Shown: positions 41,139 through 50,600, counted from the first letter of the stretch. The stretch: 64,000 bases of DNA from an uncultured Acidobacteriota bacterium (GCA_947259165.1 CAMYKY010000005.1:1-64000); one strand, 5' to 3'. Numbers and translations: made by a program. The notes: generated by a model not told the origin, from the sequence alone.

Positions 41139-42455
41139 ATGAGCCAGGGCCGGGAGACCTTCGGCTCGCGCTTCGGATCACTCATGGCGCTTTTGGGCGT
41201 GGCCGTCGGGCTCGCGAACGTCTGGCGGTTTCCTTACATGGCGGGAAGATACGGCGGGGCCGCGTTCGTCGCGCTCTATGTGTTGTTCGGCATCCTGCTA
41301 GGTATTCCCGCAGTGATGGCGGAATGGACCCTGGGACGACTCACCCGGCAAGGCCCTGCGGGCGCGTTCGCCGCAACCGGCATCCCTGGAGGTCGCGGCA
41401 TCGGCATGATGCTGTTCTTCACGGTATTCATGGCGAACTCCTACTACGCACTCGTCGTCGGTCAAGTCCTCTTCTACGCGTTCGAAACGGTTTTCGGCGG
41501 TGGAGCGGGCGCGGCACCGGAAGCGTTTTTCAAAAGAATGCTGACGGGGATCACACCGTCGAACGTTTCCGTGACCGCAGCGACGTTCCTTGGGATCGCG
41601 GCGGTTCTCTACTTGGGCGTTCGCCGAGGCATCGAAGCAGTTTCCCGGGTCGTGATCCCTCTGGTATTCGTTGCCCTGCTCGCTGTGATCGCGCGCTCGG
41701 TCACCCTCCCCGGTGCGGGCGAAGGGATTCGCTTTTTTCTGTTACCCGATTTGAGCAAGGTCGACTCCCAAACGGTGCTCGCGGCCATGGGACAGGTGTT
41801 TTTCAGTCTTTCTCTCGGCGGTACGTTCTTTCTACTCTACGGTAGCTACCTACGCGACGACGAAGATATCCCGCGCACCGCGATTCAAACCGCATTGGGA
41901 GACCTGGTCGCGGCGCTTCTCGGAGGCCTCGCGATCCTGCCGGCGGTGTTCGCTATGGGTCTGGAGCCAACGAGCGGCCCCTCCCTCCTCTTCATCACAT
42001 TGCCGGGTGTCTTCGCTGCAATGCCCGGCGGCGCGATCGTCGGCGGCATTTTTTTCGGTGCTCTCTTCCTGGCAGCGTTTTTGTCGGCCGTCGCCGCCAT
42101 GGAGGTGCTAGTCGATGGCGTCGCCCACTATTTTGGCTGGCGACGGGGCAAGGCTCTCGCGATCCTGGTTGTGCTCCAACTACTCGTCGCGCTACCGTCC
42201 ATGCACAGCATGCGCTTTCTCGTGTGGAACGACCTCGTGTGGGGCTCCACGATGCAGCCCGTGGGGAGCGCGCTGACGCTAGTGGCCTTGGGGTGGTTCG
42301 TGAGCCGCGGGAACACGCTCGTTGAAATCAACCGTGGAAGCTCCATCGCGATTGGCCCGTTCTGGATTTTCTGGATCCGTGGGGTGATCCCTGCGGCAAT
42401 TCTCGTTATCCTCGTCTCTGGCTGGTGGCCCCAGCTCGTCCAGCTAGTGACTTAG
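41139..42455 (+). CDS. Sodium-dependent transporter, NSS (neurotransmitter:sodium symporter) family
   Basis: This 438-residue protein has about 11-12 helices. The family signature AVGLANVWRFPYMAGRYGGA, which forms the substrate and sodium site in helix 1 of LeuT-type transporters, is clear. Helix 6 carries VFFSLSLGGTFFLLYGSY. Bacterial members import amino acids or related compounds with sodium. It starts five bases after the cupin stop, and the next SDR gene begins 14 bases after its stop, so it is probably co-transcribed with both and may bring in the substrate of the SDR enzymes. Confidence 0.9.
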   Translation: MSQGRETFGSRFGSLMALLGVAVGLANVWRFPYMAGRYGGAAFVALYVLFGILLGIPAVMAEWTLGRLTRQGPAGAFAATGIPGGRGIGMMLFFTVFMANSYYALVVGQVLFYAFETVFGGGAGAAPEAFFKRMLTGITPSNVSVTAATFLGIAAVLYLGVRRGIEAVSRVVIPLVFVALLAVIARSVTLPGAGEGIRFFLLPDLSKVDSQTVLAAMGQVFFSLSLGGTFFLLYGSYLRDDEDIPRTAIQTALGDLVAALLGGLAILPAVFAMGLEPTSGPSLLFITLPGVFAAMPGGAIVGGIFFGALFLAAFLSAVAAMEVLVDGVAHYFGWRRGKALAILVVLQLLVALPSMHSMRFLVWNDLVWGSTMQPVGSALTLVALGWFVSRGNTLVEINRGSSIAIGPFWIFWIRGVIPAAILVILVSGWWPQLVQLVT

Positions 42456-42469
42456 TGGAGAACCGTTTC

Positions 42470-43246
42470 ATGAAGCTTCGCGACAAGAAAGCCTTTATCA
42501 CGGGAGCGAGTCGAGGCATTGGTCGTGCGATCGCGCTCGCGTTCGCCAAAGAGGGAGCGTCGCTCGCGCTTGGGGCGCGATCCATGGACGCCCTTTCGAG
42601 CCTGGCCTACAAGATCGAGGCCGAAGGCGGCAACGCCGTTCCGATCCAGATCGACGTGGGCGACGCCGGATCGATTGATGCGGCGCAATCAGCTGTGGAC
42701 GAAAAACTCGGCAAGGTCCATATCGTCGTCAACAACGCCGGTATCGCCCAGAGCATCAACGTGCTCAACATGGACGACGCACACTGGCAGTCGCACCTCG
42801 ACATCAATCTGACCGGGACGTTCCGGGTTACCCGGGCCTTCTTGCCCGGTTTGATCGCACAAGGCTGGGGACGCGTGATCAACATCGCGTCGACGGCGGG
42901 GAAAGTCGGCTTTCAGTACACCGCGGCGTATTGCGCTAGCAAGCACGGCGTGATCGGCTTCACGCGCGCGCTCGCGCTCGAGATGGCATCCAAAAGTATC
43001 ACTGCGAATGCGATCTGCCCCGGCTTCGTCAACACCGAAATGACCTCGGCGGCCGCGAGGAACATCGCCGAAAAAACCGGGGGAAGCGAGGCGGACGCGC
43101 TCGCATGGCTCAAAAAGGTCTCACCCCAGAATCGTTTTGTCGAGCCCGAAGAGATCGCGGCGGTCGCCGTGATGCTCGCGTCGGAGGAAGCGTGCGGTAT
43201 CAACGGCCAGGCCATCAACGTCGACGGAGGGGCGGTGGTTTACTAG
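42470..43246 (+). CDS. SDR dehydrogenase, FabG/3-hydroxybutyrate dehydrogenase-like
   Basis: This is a 258-residue SDR enzyme with TGASRGIG at residues 11-18, NNAG at 88-91, Ser141, Tyr154 and Lys158 (YCASK). The region GFVNTEMTSAA and the C-terminal GINGQAINVDGGAVVY are typical of FabG and 3-hydroxybutyrate dehydrogenase-like enzymes. The open frame extends to 42425 inside the transporter gene. ATG 42470 is preferred because an AGTGGAGAA ribosome-binding site precedes it. It ends the plus-strand operon before a convergent outer-membrane protein gene. Confidence 0.88.
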   Translation: MKLRDKKAFITGASRGIGRAIALAFAKEGASLALGARSMDALSSLAYKIEAEGGNAVPIQIDVGDAGSIDAAQSAVDEKLGKVHIVVNNAGIAQSINVLNMDDAHWQSHLDINLTGTFRVTRAFLPGLIAQGWGRVINIASTAGKVGFQYTAAYCASKHGVIGFTRALALEMASKSITANAICPGFVNTEMTSAAARNIAEKTGGSEADALAWLKKVSPQNRFVEPEEIAAVAVMLASEEACGINGQAINVDGGAVVY

Positions 43247-43329
43247 ATCCCTGAGGCGTAGGCGCGCGGGTCGGACAGTTTCAAATCGGGAACGGGAACG
43301 GAGGCGACCACGTCAACAATCAAGCGACA

Positions 43330-44265
43330 CTACAGCCCGCGGCCCCACATGTACTGATAGGCGACGACGACGGTGTTGAAATCGGCGCCCACAGAAGTTT
43401 TTACGCCGCTGTTGGAGGCGAGGCTGATTCCATGTTGGCGCGCTAGGGGGTAGACGAACGTCACGCCTGCGCGCGAATTCTTCTGGAGTGTGTTTCGGAG
43501 AACACCATCGATTGCGGTCGCCCCACCGTCGAGAAACCCGGCGTTGAACGCGAGCCAGAGTCCGGGGCGAATCGTGTAGATGACATGCCCCTGCAGCGCC
43601 GCGATCGCGTCCTGCTCGAGTTTCGAGCCCCCGAAGAAGTCGTCGTTGGCGGTGTAGAGCCAGGCGGTGCCCATCACTTCGAACGTCCACTTCCCTACCG
43701 TTTGGGACAAGCCGATTTCTGCTCGAAAGCCCCATCGATTGGAGCCCAAATTGATGAGCCGCTCGCTATCGTATTGACCCGACGGTGTCACGACTTGAAT
43801 GCTCGCCCCGGCCACGGTGCGGGGTCGGTATTGCCTGAACTCCGGGAGCTCTAGCGCCGGGGAGCCGAGGAAATCGATCTCCCATCCGAACCGGGCGTCA
43901 CCGAGTCCCGTGGCGTCACGAGTCTGGAACCCTGCATCGATCTCAGTCCCTGGAAGCGCCGCAGTGAGTGTGCCCTCCCAGTGCCCCACCGCAACAGGCA
44001 CGATCGCTTTGAACTTGTTCGAGACACCCAAAAAAGAAAACGATCGAACGTAGCGCAGCCCGACGATGTGGAGATCTGACTTCAAACCTTCAATCGGGAG
44101 CACCGGATCCAGCAACACGTTGCCTCGCGAAAAAGCGTACGCGACCCCGACAAAATTCAGACCTATCGGCGTGTTGCTGTAGGTTCTCGGCTCGAGCTCT
44201 TGGGCGTGGATCGGAGACGCGAGCCACCCGAGCAGGCACGTCAGCACGAGATGGAGCGAGCGCAT
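43330..44265 (-). CDS. Outer-membrane beta-barrel protein (phenol MetA degradation/transporter-like)
   Basis: This is a 311-residue exported protein. The signal peptide is MRSLHLVLTCLLGWLASPIH with cleavage after AQ, and the mature part starts ELEPRTYSNTPIGLNFVGVA. That opening and the alternating strands match the MetA-pathway barrel family of outer-membrane transporters, and it ends with an aromatic strand (NTVVVAYQYMWGRGL). It would form a passive outer-membrane channel or export port. ATG 44265 is preferred over starts at 44286 and 44355 because of the signal peptide. It is the last gene of a six-gene minus-strand chain. Confidence 0.75.
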   Translation of the reverse strand: MRSLHLVLTCLLGWLASPIHAQELEPRTYSNTPIGLNFVGVAYAFSRGNVLLDPVLPIEGLKSDLHIVGLRYVRSFSFLGVSNKFKAIVPVAVGHWEGTLTAALPGTEIDAGFQTRDATGLGDARFGWEIDFLGSPALELPEFRQYRPRTVAGASIQVVTPSGQYDSERLINLGSNRWGFRAEIGLSQTVGKWTFEVMGTAWLYTANDDFFGGSKLEQDAIAALQGHVIYTIRPGLWLAFNAGFLDGGATAIDGVLRNTLQKNSRAGVTFVYPLARQHGISLASNSGVKTSVGADFNTVVVAYQYMWGRGL

Positions 44266-44305
44266 GATTCTACGTTCCCATGTCATGATGTCGCTCGCCA
44301 CTTGC

Positions 44306-45367
44306 TCATCGTCGAGCCGCCGCAATCGGCAGGTCTGATTCCGGGCCCAATTCACTCGGCTCCAACCCGAGCAAGGTTAACAGCGTCGCCGCAACCTGCG
44401 CGTTTCGAGCCGGCTGCGCGGTAGGGCCGCTAGCGGGGGTATCCGGCCCGATGATGGCGATCCAAGTCTCGTCGCAGCCTTCGACGTCATCTCCGTGGGA
44501 AGTCCAATCGTCAGGCGTTCGCCCCCGGCCATGATCGGTCGTGACGACAAGCGTCGTCGTGTCGCGGTAACGTTCGATGGATTGCAGCGTTGTCCAAAGA
44601 GTACGAAGGCTCTCGTCGAAATTTCTGATCGCCTGCACGGTTCGATCGTAGCGTCGGGCGTGAGCCCACTCATCGGTCTCGTCCAAGGCGATGAACAGGA
44701 CACGCGGACGATGCGCCTCGAGATACGACAGCGCGAGACCCACCGTCACGGCGTTGTGTCGCACCGAATCCCACGGCGTCCGCATCTCGAACTGGAGCGC
44801 ACCCCACCGATCCATCTCGGCGTCGGCCAGCGCGGGAGGAATTTTCTCGTAACCAGCGTTGACGAAAATGTTGCCGCGTTGGTGCTCGACGATCCACGAG
44901 AAGTGCCCCCAAGAGGTGAACGCGGCGACGTCGTGTCGCTCGACGCTCAGCCCGCGGCGGGCGATATCGAGCACTGTCTCGATGGGCATCTGTAGATCGA
45001 TGTTGCCGCTAATCTCGGGGAGTATCTGCCCGGTGAGAATCTCGGAATAGCCAGGATAGGAGTTGCGGTGGGGGTTGGCGATTCGGCTTCTGAGCAAGAC
45101 TCCGTTGGGGACGAGCTCGTTCCAGAAAAACGGCATCAAGATCTCGCGACGCTCTTCAGGACTCTCCCGCCAGAACTCCGCGCGGAGCGATTCGAGAGTC
45201 TCGATACCCGCTTTCTCGCCGCTGTTTAGAATCGTTGCATCCATGCCGCCAAACAGCTCCTGGTGGCGTAGTCCGTCGACGGTGATCAGTACGACGTTCT
45301 CCGTCGCCTGCGGAAGCGCCTCAGCAGCGACTAGCAGCAAGCAAAACAGAAACCGCTCACAGCGCAT
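44306..45367 (-). CDS. Exported alkaline-phosphatase-superfamily phosphodiesterase-like protein
   Basis: This 353-residue protein has a signal peptide (RFLFCLLLVAAEALPQA). Metal-binding motifs of the alkaline phosphatase superfamily are present: VVLITVDGLRHQELFGGMDA, then FIALDETDEWAHARRYDRT and VVTTDHGRGRTPDDWTSHGD. The nucleophile region reads RNSYPGYSEILTG, with Ser in the position of the usual Thr/Cys. It probably cleaves a phosphodiester or phosphomonoester, for example a lipid- or glycan-linked one, in the periplasm. It overlaps the 3' end of the preceding GT-C gene by 11 bases. Confidence 0.75.
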   Translation of the reverse strand: MRCERFLFCLLLVAAEALPQATENVVLITVDGLRHQELFGGMDATILNSGEKAGIETLESLRAEFWRESPEERREILMPFFWNELVPNGVLLRSRIANPHRNSYPGYSEILTGQILPEISGNIDLQMPIETVLDIARRGLSVERHDVAAFTSWGHFSWIVEHQRGNIFVNAGYEKIPPALADAEMDRWGALQFEMRTPWDSVRHNAVTVGLALSYLEAHRPRVLFIALDETDEWAHARRYDRTVQAIRNFDESLRTLWTTLQSIERYRDTTTLVVTTDHGRGRTPDDWTSHGDDVEGCDETWIAIIGPDTPASGPTAQPARNAQVAATLLTLLGLEPSELGPESDLPIAAARR

Positions 45368-47243
45368 TTTTCACTTGATCCATGAAATACCCCCATTGTT
45401 GCCAGAACCCGATCGCGACCAGCGCCGCTAGGATACTCGCTCCTAGCCAACGCCGCGCCCCGCCTCGATGGAGAAGCTCCGCGACGAAGGTCGCGGAGGC
45501 GATACACACCAAAGGAGTCAGGAAGAGTGTCTCGTGTCCGTGAAGGAAGATATCGGGAACTTTGGCGCGGCCGAGAAGCAGCAAGAAATAGGTCACGAGC
45601 CACGCGGAGAAAACGAGACGCGGCACCCCTCGTCGAAACATCACCATCAGGCCAAACGCGGTCAGGACCGGATACAGCATGCCAAAGAATTCGTAGCTAC
45701 GCGTTGCGGTCGTTTCGAAAAACCCCGTAATCGGGTAGCGAGACTCCGCCGCGACGGCGCCCCCGAGCATTCTCGAGACGACATCCGTCACCATCGGCAG
45801 AAAGTCCCGATAGAACACGACGAACGCGACGAGCCCCCCGACAAGACCCATCGCCAGCACTCGCACGGCGAGTATTTTCCGAGACTCACCACCGAAAAAG
45901 AAAGTGAGCACGGCGAGGACCAGGACGAAAAGACTGATGTTGATGACCCCCGAAACGTAGGCGAGCTGGGACGACGCTACGAGGAAGCCTCCGACAAGCC
46001 ACCGGCGCCTGTCCACCAAACGCTCGAGATGACGGAAGATCCAGTAAAGCAACGCCACATCGACCGCGTGACCGAAAAGAGACGGCAAGAAAGCGAAACT
46101 CAGCCGCGACGCGTAGGTCGGGATCGCGATCATGAACGCGGCGCCCACCCACGACACAGGCGACGCGAAACCAAAACTCCGTATGAACGCCCATACGAGC
46201 GCGATGGGTATCGTGGAGATCGCCGCCCCCGCCAGCTTCAGTGTAAGGATTAGAGTGTCGTAGTCGAACGGGAACAGCGCGAACGGCAGATGGAACGTCG
46301 GTGTGTACGGAAACGCATACGTTTGACCGTAGGCCTCAGTCACCCAAACGTCGTGCTCGGCAATCACCTCCGATGGCGACAGGAGAAAATCGAGCCCCGC
46401 TTCTTGCACGAAGCCTATGAGCCGAGCGTGAGTGCGCAAGTCCGGATAGTAAAAATCCGGCTGATTCACGAGCGCTGCGCGAACGACAAACGCTACCAAC
46501 ATGAAGCCGAACACCGTCCTCAGCGTCTTGTGCTCTATGCGAAAAAAGCGTCCGACACCGAGCGTGGCCATTCCGAAAAGTGGAAGCGCAATCGTGAGGC
46601 CGCGAAGCAGACGATGCGTCAGCCACGGGTCCAAGACGACGCTCGCCGCCACCACCACGGCAAAGGGACCGGTCAGGGCGGCCGCCCGCGCGGGAGCGAA
46701 TCCCGCGAACACCAACAACGCGGCGCCCAACAGCGTGACGGCGAACGGTTGCCACATGGCCCAGCCAGAAAGTCGTACCACGGCCCGCTCTCCGAGCTCG
46801 AAGCGCACCCAGTCCAACTTGATCCCCATGTTCTGACGTTCGTGGGAGTCAGCACGAATCGTGAACGTTAGCGGCCCGTCCATCACGGCTAATGAACCGT
46901 GGCGTTGCTCGTAAACTCCACCGCGCCGCGAGAACCGGTCGATCGGAACACCACCGACGTCGATCTCGATCTCCGCGGTCTCGCCGAACACGCGCACGTA
47001 ACGGTAGTCAACATCGACGGGGCCTCCCTCGATCCGGAGCGGCAGCGCGATGGACGCATCGTAGCTCGTCCAGTGGGTCGCGACCTTCTCGTCGATCTCG
47101 TACGCGGGATGGAATCCCTCGAGATAGGGCGCGTCCCCCGGGCCGAGGTTGAAGTCGATCGCGAGCGGGCCTGCGCGCCCGAGCCAAGCGGCGACGAGCG
47201 GCAGAAAAACAAGCGCTATCGCCAGCCTTTCGATGCGCCGCAC
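45357..47243 (-). CDS. GT-C-like membrane protein with N-terminal beta-sandwich domain (paralogue of 38195-40042)
   Basis: This protein of about 628 residues has one N-terminal helix, a soluble beta-domain (IDFNLGPGDAPYLEGFHPA; LTFTIRADSHERQNMGIKLD) and about 11 further helices. The first periplasmic loop of the membrane part contains FYYPDLRTHARLIGF, with the Asp expected of GT-C enzymes. It shares order and motifs with the protein at 38195-40042. The frame is open to 47321, but GTG 47243, eight bases after the stop of the preceding gene, is preferred because a basic residue cluster and the first helix follow directly. It probably transfers a sugar from a polyprenyl carrier. Confidence 0.6.
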   Translation of the reverse strand: MRRIERLAIALVFLPLVAAWLGRAGPLAIDFNLGPGDAPYLEGFHPAYEIDEKVATHWTSYDASIALPLRIEGGPVDVDYRYVRVFGETAEIEIDVGGVPIDRFSRRGGVYEQRHGSLAVMDGPLTFTIRADSHERQNMGIKLDWVRFELGERAVVRLSGWAMWQPFAVTLLGAALLVFAGFAPARAAALTGPFAVVVAASVVLDPWLTHRLLRGLTIALPLFGMATLGVGRFFRIEHKTLRTVFGFMLVAFVVRAALVNQPDFYYPDLRTHARLIGFVQEAGLDFLLSPSEVIAEHDVWVTEAYGQTYAFPYTPTFHLPFALFPFDYDTLILTLKLAGAAISTIPIALVWAFIRSFGFASPVSWVGAAFMIAIPTYASRLSFAFLPSLFGHAVDVALLYWIFRHLERLVDRRRWLVGGFLVASSQLAYVSGVINISLFVLVLAVLTFFFGGESRKILAVRVLAMGLVGGLVAFVVFYRDFLPMVTDVVSRMLGGAVAAESRYPITGFFETTATRSYEFFGMLYPVLTAFGLMVMFRRGVPRLVFSAWLVTYFLLLLGRAKVPDIFLHGHETLFLTPLVCIASATFVAELLHRGGARRWLGASILAALVAIGFWQQWGYFMDQVKNAL

Positions 47244-47250
47244 GATGGGC

Positions 47251-48657
47251 TCAGTCGACGATGCGGTAGCTGCGCACCCGCTGTTCGAGAGTGTCCCAAA
47301 TGTTTCCAGCGGTATCGCCACTCTGGACGCCTTGTGCGATGAACCGCCCCATGTCGAGACAGTGATCGGAGTTGCTGTAGTTGAACATACCGAGCCGACC
47401 GGTAGGGATCAGGTTGTCAACGACACGGAGACTTGCGTATCGCTCGGCTAGACGCTCGCGGTAGTCGATCGAATAGACGGGATAAAAATCCCGAAAGCGC
47501 TTAACGAAGCTCGCCGACAACCGGTCCTCGGTGGTGACGCCGACGGATTCCACTGCGCGAAGACACCGCTTTGCGAGATCTTCGTCGGAAGACTTCCACA
47601 AATCGTCATCGAGATCGCACGTCAAATCACAGCACAAGACGGTCTTGCCTTTCGGACCTAGCTCGGGGTTCATCGCTTTTTGTTCGAATAGACGGCTGAA
47701 CGGGAACTCTCGCTCCGGAAAAAATATCCAATGGTCCTCGAGCACCCGTTCTTCTTCGATGACGAGATAGACAAGAAGCAGTTGGCGCGAGCGCAGACTG
47801 GCGTCGGCAGCGGCGTCGCCAACACCGAGAAGATCTGACACCGTGTGAATCGGGATCGACGAAATGAGAAGGTCACACGGCAAGAGCTCGTGCTCACTGC
47901 CCTGCTCGACACGCAGTCCCGTCACCTTGCTTCCGTCGCGCTCGACGCCGACGACCGACGCACCGGTCAAGATGCGTCCGGACGCCGCGGTCACGTTCGC
48001 AGCCAGTTTGCCCGGAAACGCGCCGAAGCCCTTCTTCGGGTAGTAGAAATACGGAGCGTCGACGTCGGGAGTGTTGTCCTTCAACTTCAACAGCCGCAGG
48101 ATTAATTCTGTCGCCCCGCCTGAAGGGATGCGGGCCGCCGCAAGCTCAGCCGCAAGCTGTTTCGGATCGCCCCAGACCTTCCACGCTAGTGGCTCGAACA
48201 CGAGCTCGTAAACCGCGCGCCCGAAGCGACGGACAACATAATCTTCGTACGTGAGCGATGGCTTGCCGTCGACGACCCCCACGGCCATCGAGGCGGCGTA
48301 GTCGAGACCCAATTTCACCGAGCGGACCGGTCCGAGAAGCGGCAGGAGGTTTCCCAGGCTGAGCGGGTAGCTCAGATAGCGGCCGAGCAGCCGAATCCGA
48401 TTCCTTTTTTTGTGCTCGAGAAGCTCGTCGCCCATGATCGCACGAAGTTCGTCGAGAACGCCCGGGACGACGGAGTACATCTTGTGGGGGCCGTAGTCGA
48501 GCGTGAACCCATGGCTCTCGAAGCTCGCACACAGCCCCCCGATCCGCGGCGCCTTCTCTACGACCGTAACCCGATGGCCGTCGCGAGAGAGATAGTGAGC
48601 TGCAGAGAGCCCCGCGACCCCTCCGCCCAGGACGACGATGTTTTTGAACTCAGGCAT
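47251..48657 (-). CDS. FAD-dependent oxidoreductase, protoporphyrinogen-oxidase/UDP-galactopyranose-mutase-like
   Basis: This 468-residue flavoprotein has the dinucleotide-binding motif VVLGGGVAGLSAAHYLSRDG at the N-terminus and VVEKAPRIGGLCASFESHGF, typical of the amine-oxidase/PPOX fold. The C-terminus has LIPTGRLGMFNYSNSDHCLD. In glycan clusters this subfamily includes UDP-galactopyranose-mutase-like and hexose-modifying flavoenzymes, and the precise reaction is unclear. The start is ATG 48657, overlapping the stop of the methyltransferase gene by eight bases. It lies between a methyltransferase and a GT-C gene, which supports a sugar-modifying role. Confidence 0.8.
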   Translation of the reverse strand: MPEFKNIVVLGGGVAGLSAAHYLSRDGHRVTVVEKAPRIGGLCASFESHGFTLDYGPHKMYSVVPGVLDELRAIMGDELLEHKKRNRIRLLGRYLSYPLSLGNLLPLLGPVRSVKLGLDYAASMAVGVVDGKPSLTYEDYVVRRFGRAVYELVFEPLAWKVWGDPKQLAAELAAARIPSGGATELILRLLKLKDNTPDVDAPYFYYPKKGFGAFPGKLAANVTAASGRILTGASVVGVERDGSKVTGLRVEQGSEHELLPCDLLISSIPIHTVSDLLGVGDAAADASLRSRQLLLVYLVIEEERVLEDHWIFFPEREFPFSRLFEQKAMNPELGPKGKTVLCCDLTCDLDDDLWKSSDEDLAKRCLRAVESVGVTTEDRLSASFVKRFRDFYPVYSIDYRERLAERYASLRVVDNLIPTGRLGMFNYSNSDHCLDMGRFIAQGVQSGDTAGNIWDTLEQRVRSYRIVD

Positions 48658-49618
48658 TCCGGACTCGTTTCCGTGCGACCACCATCGTTTGGCCCACCCA
48701 GTAGTGGAACGGGAGCCGGCTCAGACGAAGGGCTTTCATTGTTTTGGTGACGGGCCCTCCGAGCGGACCGAGGTACGGCGCGGCACGCTCGGAGACGTAG
48801 CCGAGCTCGAGTGTTTGGATGTGAGGCCGGAAAACAATTGGCTCGAAATGTGTGCGGCGCAGCAGCTCGCGCATCGTGTCGGGAACGAAGTAGTAAAGAT
48901 GTACGGTGAGAAGAAACGGCCATCGGGAGCCCAGGAGTCGAGCGGCTCCGCTGCCGAAGTCGGGATATGTCAAGGCGAGGATGCCGTCTTCGGATAGAAG
49001 CTCGTGTGCTCTCTCGAGTACGGCTTTCGGGTCCGGCGTATGTTCCAAGACGTCCCACGCGGTGAGCAGGTCAATGCTTCCTTTGTCGAACGGCGCATCG
49101 AACAGGGTCCCCTGATGGAGCGACAGGTCGTAGTGCTCCCTCGCGAAGTTGCACATCCACGAGCTCGGTTCACAGCCGAACGGTTCGTAGCCCGCTTGCC
49201 GCGCCATCGCAAGGAACGAGCCCCCCGCAGTCCCCACGTCGAGCACCCGTTTGCCCGGTGGGGTCACCGCGGCTTCCACGCGAGCGAGGCACCGCGCGAA
49301 CGTCTTCTCGCGAAAAACGATCTGAGAGACGAACTGCGGATCTTCGGCCCCTTCGTAGCCCTGGAGGACGAGGTCGGCGCGAAGACGGGGCCGAACATAA
49401 ACAAGACCACAATCTTTGCAGCGAACCGCCTGGTCTTTGAGCGGTTCGTCACCCGACGAGCGAAAAACCGAATCGAGGTCGATGGGCCGTCCTGGATCCC
49501 TTCTAGACGGTATGACAACATCGTAGCCGTCACAGCCGCAGATCGCGCAGACAACACTTTCGAGCTCGGTAGACGTGCTCGGCGCCTGCGGCGCATTCGT
49601 CGCTGACATGGCAGTCAA
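48650..49618 (-). CDS. Class I SAM-dependent methyltransferase with N-terminal zinc-ribbon-like region
   Basis: This 322-residue protein has a CAICG...CKDCG pair in its first 75 residues, a zinc-ribbon found in sugar C-/O-methyltransferases of surface glycan clusters. The SAM-binding core has KRVLDVGTAGGSFLAMARQA and LLTAWDVLEHTPDP. It probably methylates a sugar or lipid-linked glycan intermediate. The TTG start at 49618 overlaps the GT2 stop in a TTGA and has GGAGG five bases upstream, so it is preferred over ATG 49609. Confidence 0.85.
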   Translation of the reverse strand: MTAMSATNAPQAPSTSTELESVVCAICGCDGYDVVIPSRRDPGRPIDLDSVFRSSGDEPLKDQAVRCKDCGLVYVRPRLRADLVLQGYEGAEDPQFVSQIVFREKTFARCLARVEAAVTPPGKRVLDVGTAGGSFLAMARQAGYEPFGCEPSSWMCNFAREHYDLSLHQGTLFDAPFDKGSIDLLTAWDVLEHTPDPKAVLERAHELLSEDGILALTYPDFGSGAARLLGSRWPFLLTVHLYYFVPDTMRELLRRTHFEPIVFRPHIQTLELGYVSERAAPYLGPLGGPVTKTMKALRLSRLPFHYWVGQTMVVARKRVRNA

Positions 49619-50514
49619 TGAAACCTCCTTCGGAGTGCCTGCAGCTCGCGGAACCCCGTGTTAATTGCGTTCATCATCACCCCAACGACAACGAGCGAGA
49701 ACGCCAACAGTGCAAGACCTACGACGACCACGACATTCACGTATCCGGGAACACCCTCCAAGATTCCGACGCCCCACGCTCCCGCGTAGCCAACCGCAGC
49801 CACTCCGAAGAGAACCGAGAACACACTGAAAAAATAGAGGGGTCGATGATTCCGAAGCAACATGGCGATGGTGATGAGAATCCGATAGCCGTCCCCGAAC
49901 GGGCTGAGCTTCGAATAGCTCCCTGACGGCCGCTCGCGATAACGGATGGGAAGCTCCTCGATGACCATCCCTTTGCTGAGGGCCTGGAGCGTCAGCTCGG
50001 TCTCGGTTTCAAAGCCGCCGGTAATGAGTGGCACCGATTGCAAGAAATTCCGATTCATCACCCGGTATCCGGACAAGACGTCTTGGAAGGAAGTTCGGAA
50101 AACGAAGTTCATGATGCCGATGATCAGGTGATTCCCGAACCGACGCAGATCGTTCAGAGCGCGGCCGGAAGCGTCCTTCAGCCGATTGCCGACGACCATG
50201 TCGGCCCGATCGCTCACGACCGGTTCGAGGAGGGTATGGACGTCTTCAGCGAGGTAAGTATCATCGCCATCGACGATGACGAGAACGTCGGTATCGACCC
50301 CTTCGAAAATCGACTGCATGACGTAGCCCTTGCCGCGGCGCTTTTCACGCACGACCCGGGCGCCGGCCGCCTCGGCGACGTCACCGGTCCCATCCGTGGA
50401 GGCGTTGTCGAAAACGACGATATCGGCCTTCGGGAGCTCCCGCCTGAAATCCTCGACAACCTTCCCGACCGTCAGAGCCTCGTTGTAACAAGGAACGGCA
50501 ATAGCAATGCGCAA
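49615..50514 (-). CDS. GT2 polyprenyl-phosphate glycosyltransferase
   Basis: This is a 299-residue enzyme. The GT-A domain begins IAIAVPCYNEALTVGKVVED and has VVFDNASTDGTGDVAEAAGA, and VLVIVDGDDTYLAEDV matches the catalytic DxD-like region of polyprenyl-phosphate sugar synthases. Two C-terminal membrane helices follow (LYFFSVFSVLFGVAAVGYAG; YVNVVVVVGLALLAFSLVVV). It would make polyprenyl-phosphate sugar, the donor for GT-C enzymes, one of which is encoded in the same operon. TTG 50514 is used as start, with AGGAGG 12 bases upstream; the open frame continues further back without support. Confidence 0.85.
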   Translation of the reverse strand: MRIAIAVPCYNEALTVGKVVEDFRRELPKADIVVFDNASTDGTGDVAEAAGARVVREKRRGKGYVMQSIFEGVDTDVLVIVDGDDTYLAEDVHTLLEPVVSDRADMVVGNRLKDASGRALNDLRRFGNHLIIGIMNFVFRTSFQDVLSGYRVMNRNFLQSVPLITGGFETETELTLQALSKGMVIEELPIRYRERPSGSYSKLSPFGDGYRILITIAMLLRNHRPLYFFSVFSVLFGVAAVGYAGAWGVGILEGVPGYVNVVVVVGLALLAFSLVVVGVMMNAINTGFRELQALRRRFH

Positions 50515-50600
50515 ACTGAGTCGAGACCTCCTAGTTTCCAATAAAGCAGAGAACCGGGAGTTATAACGCGCGCGGGGCTGCTGGGTCAATTCAAAGATCG

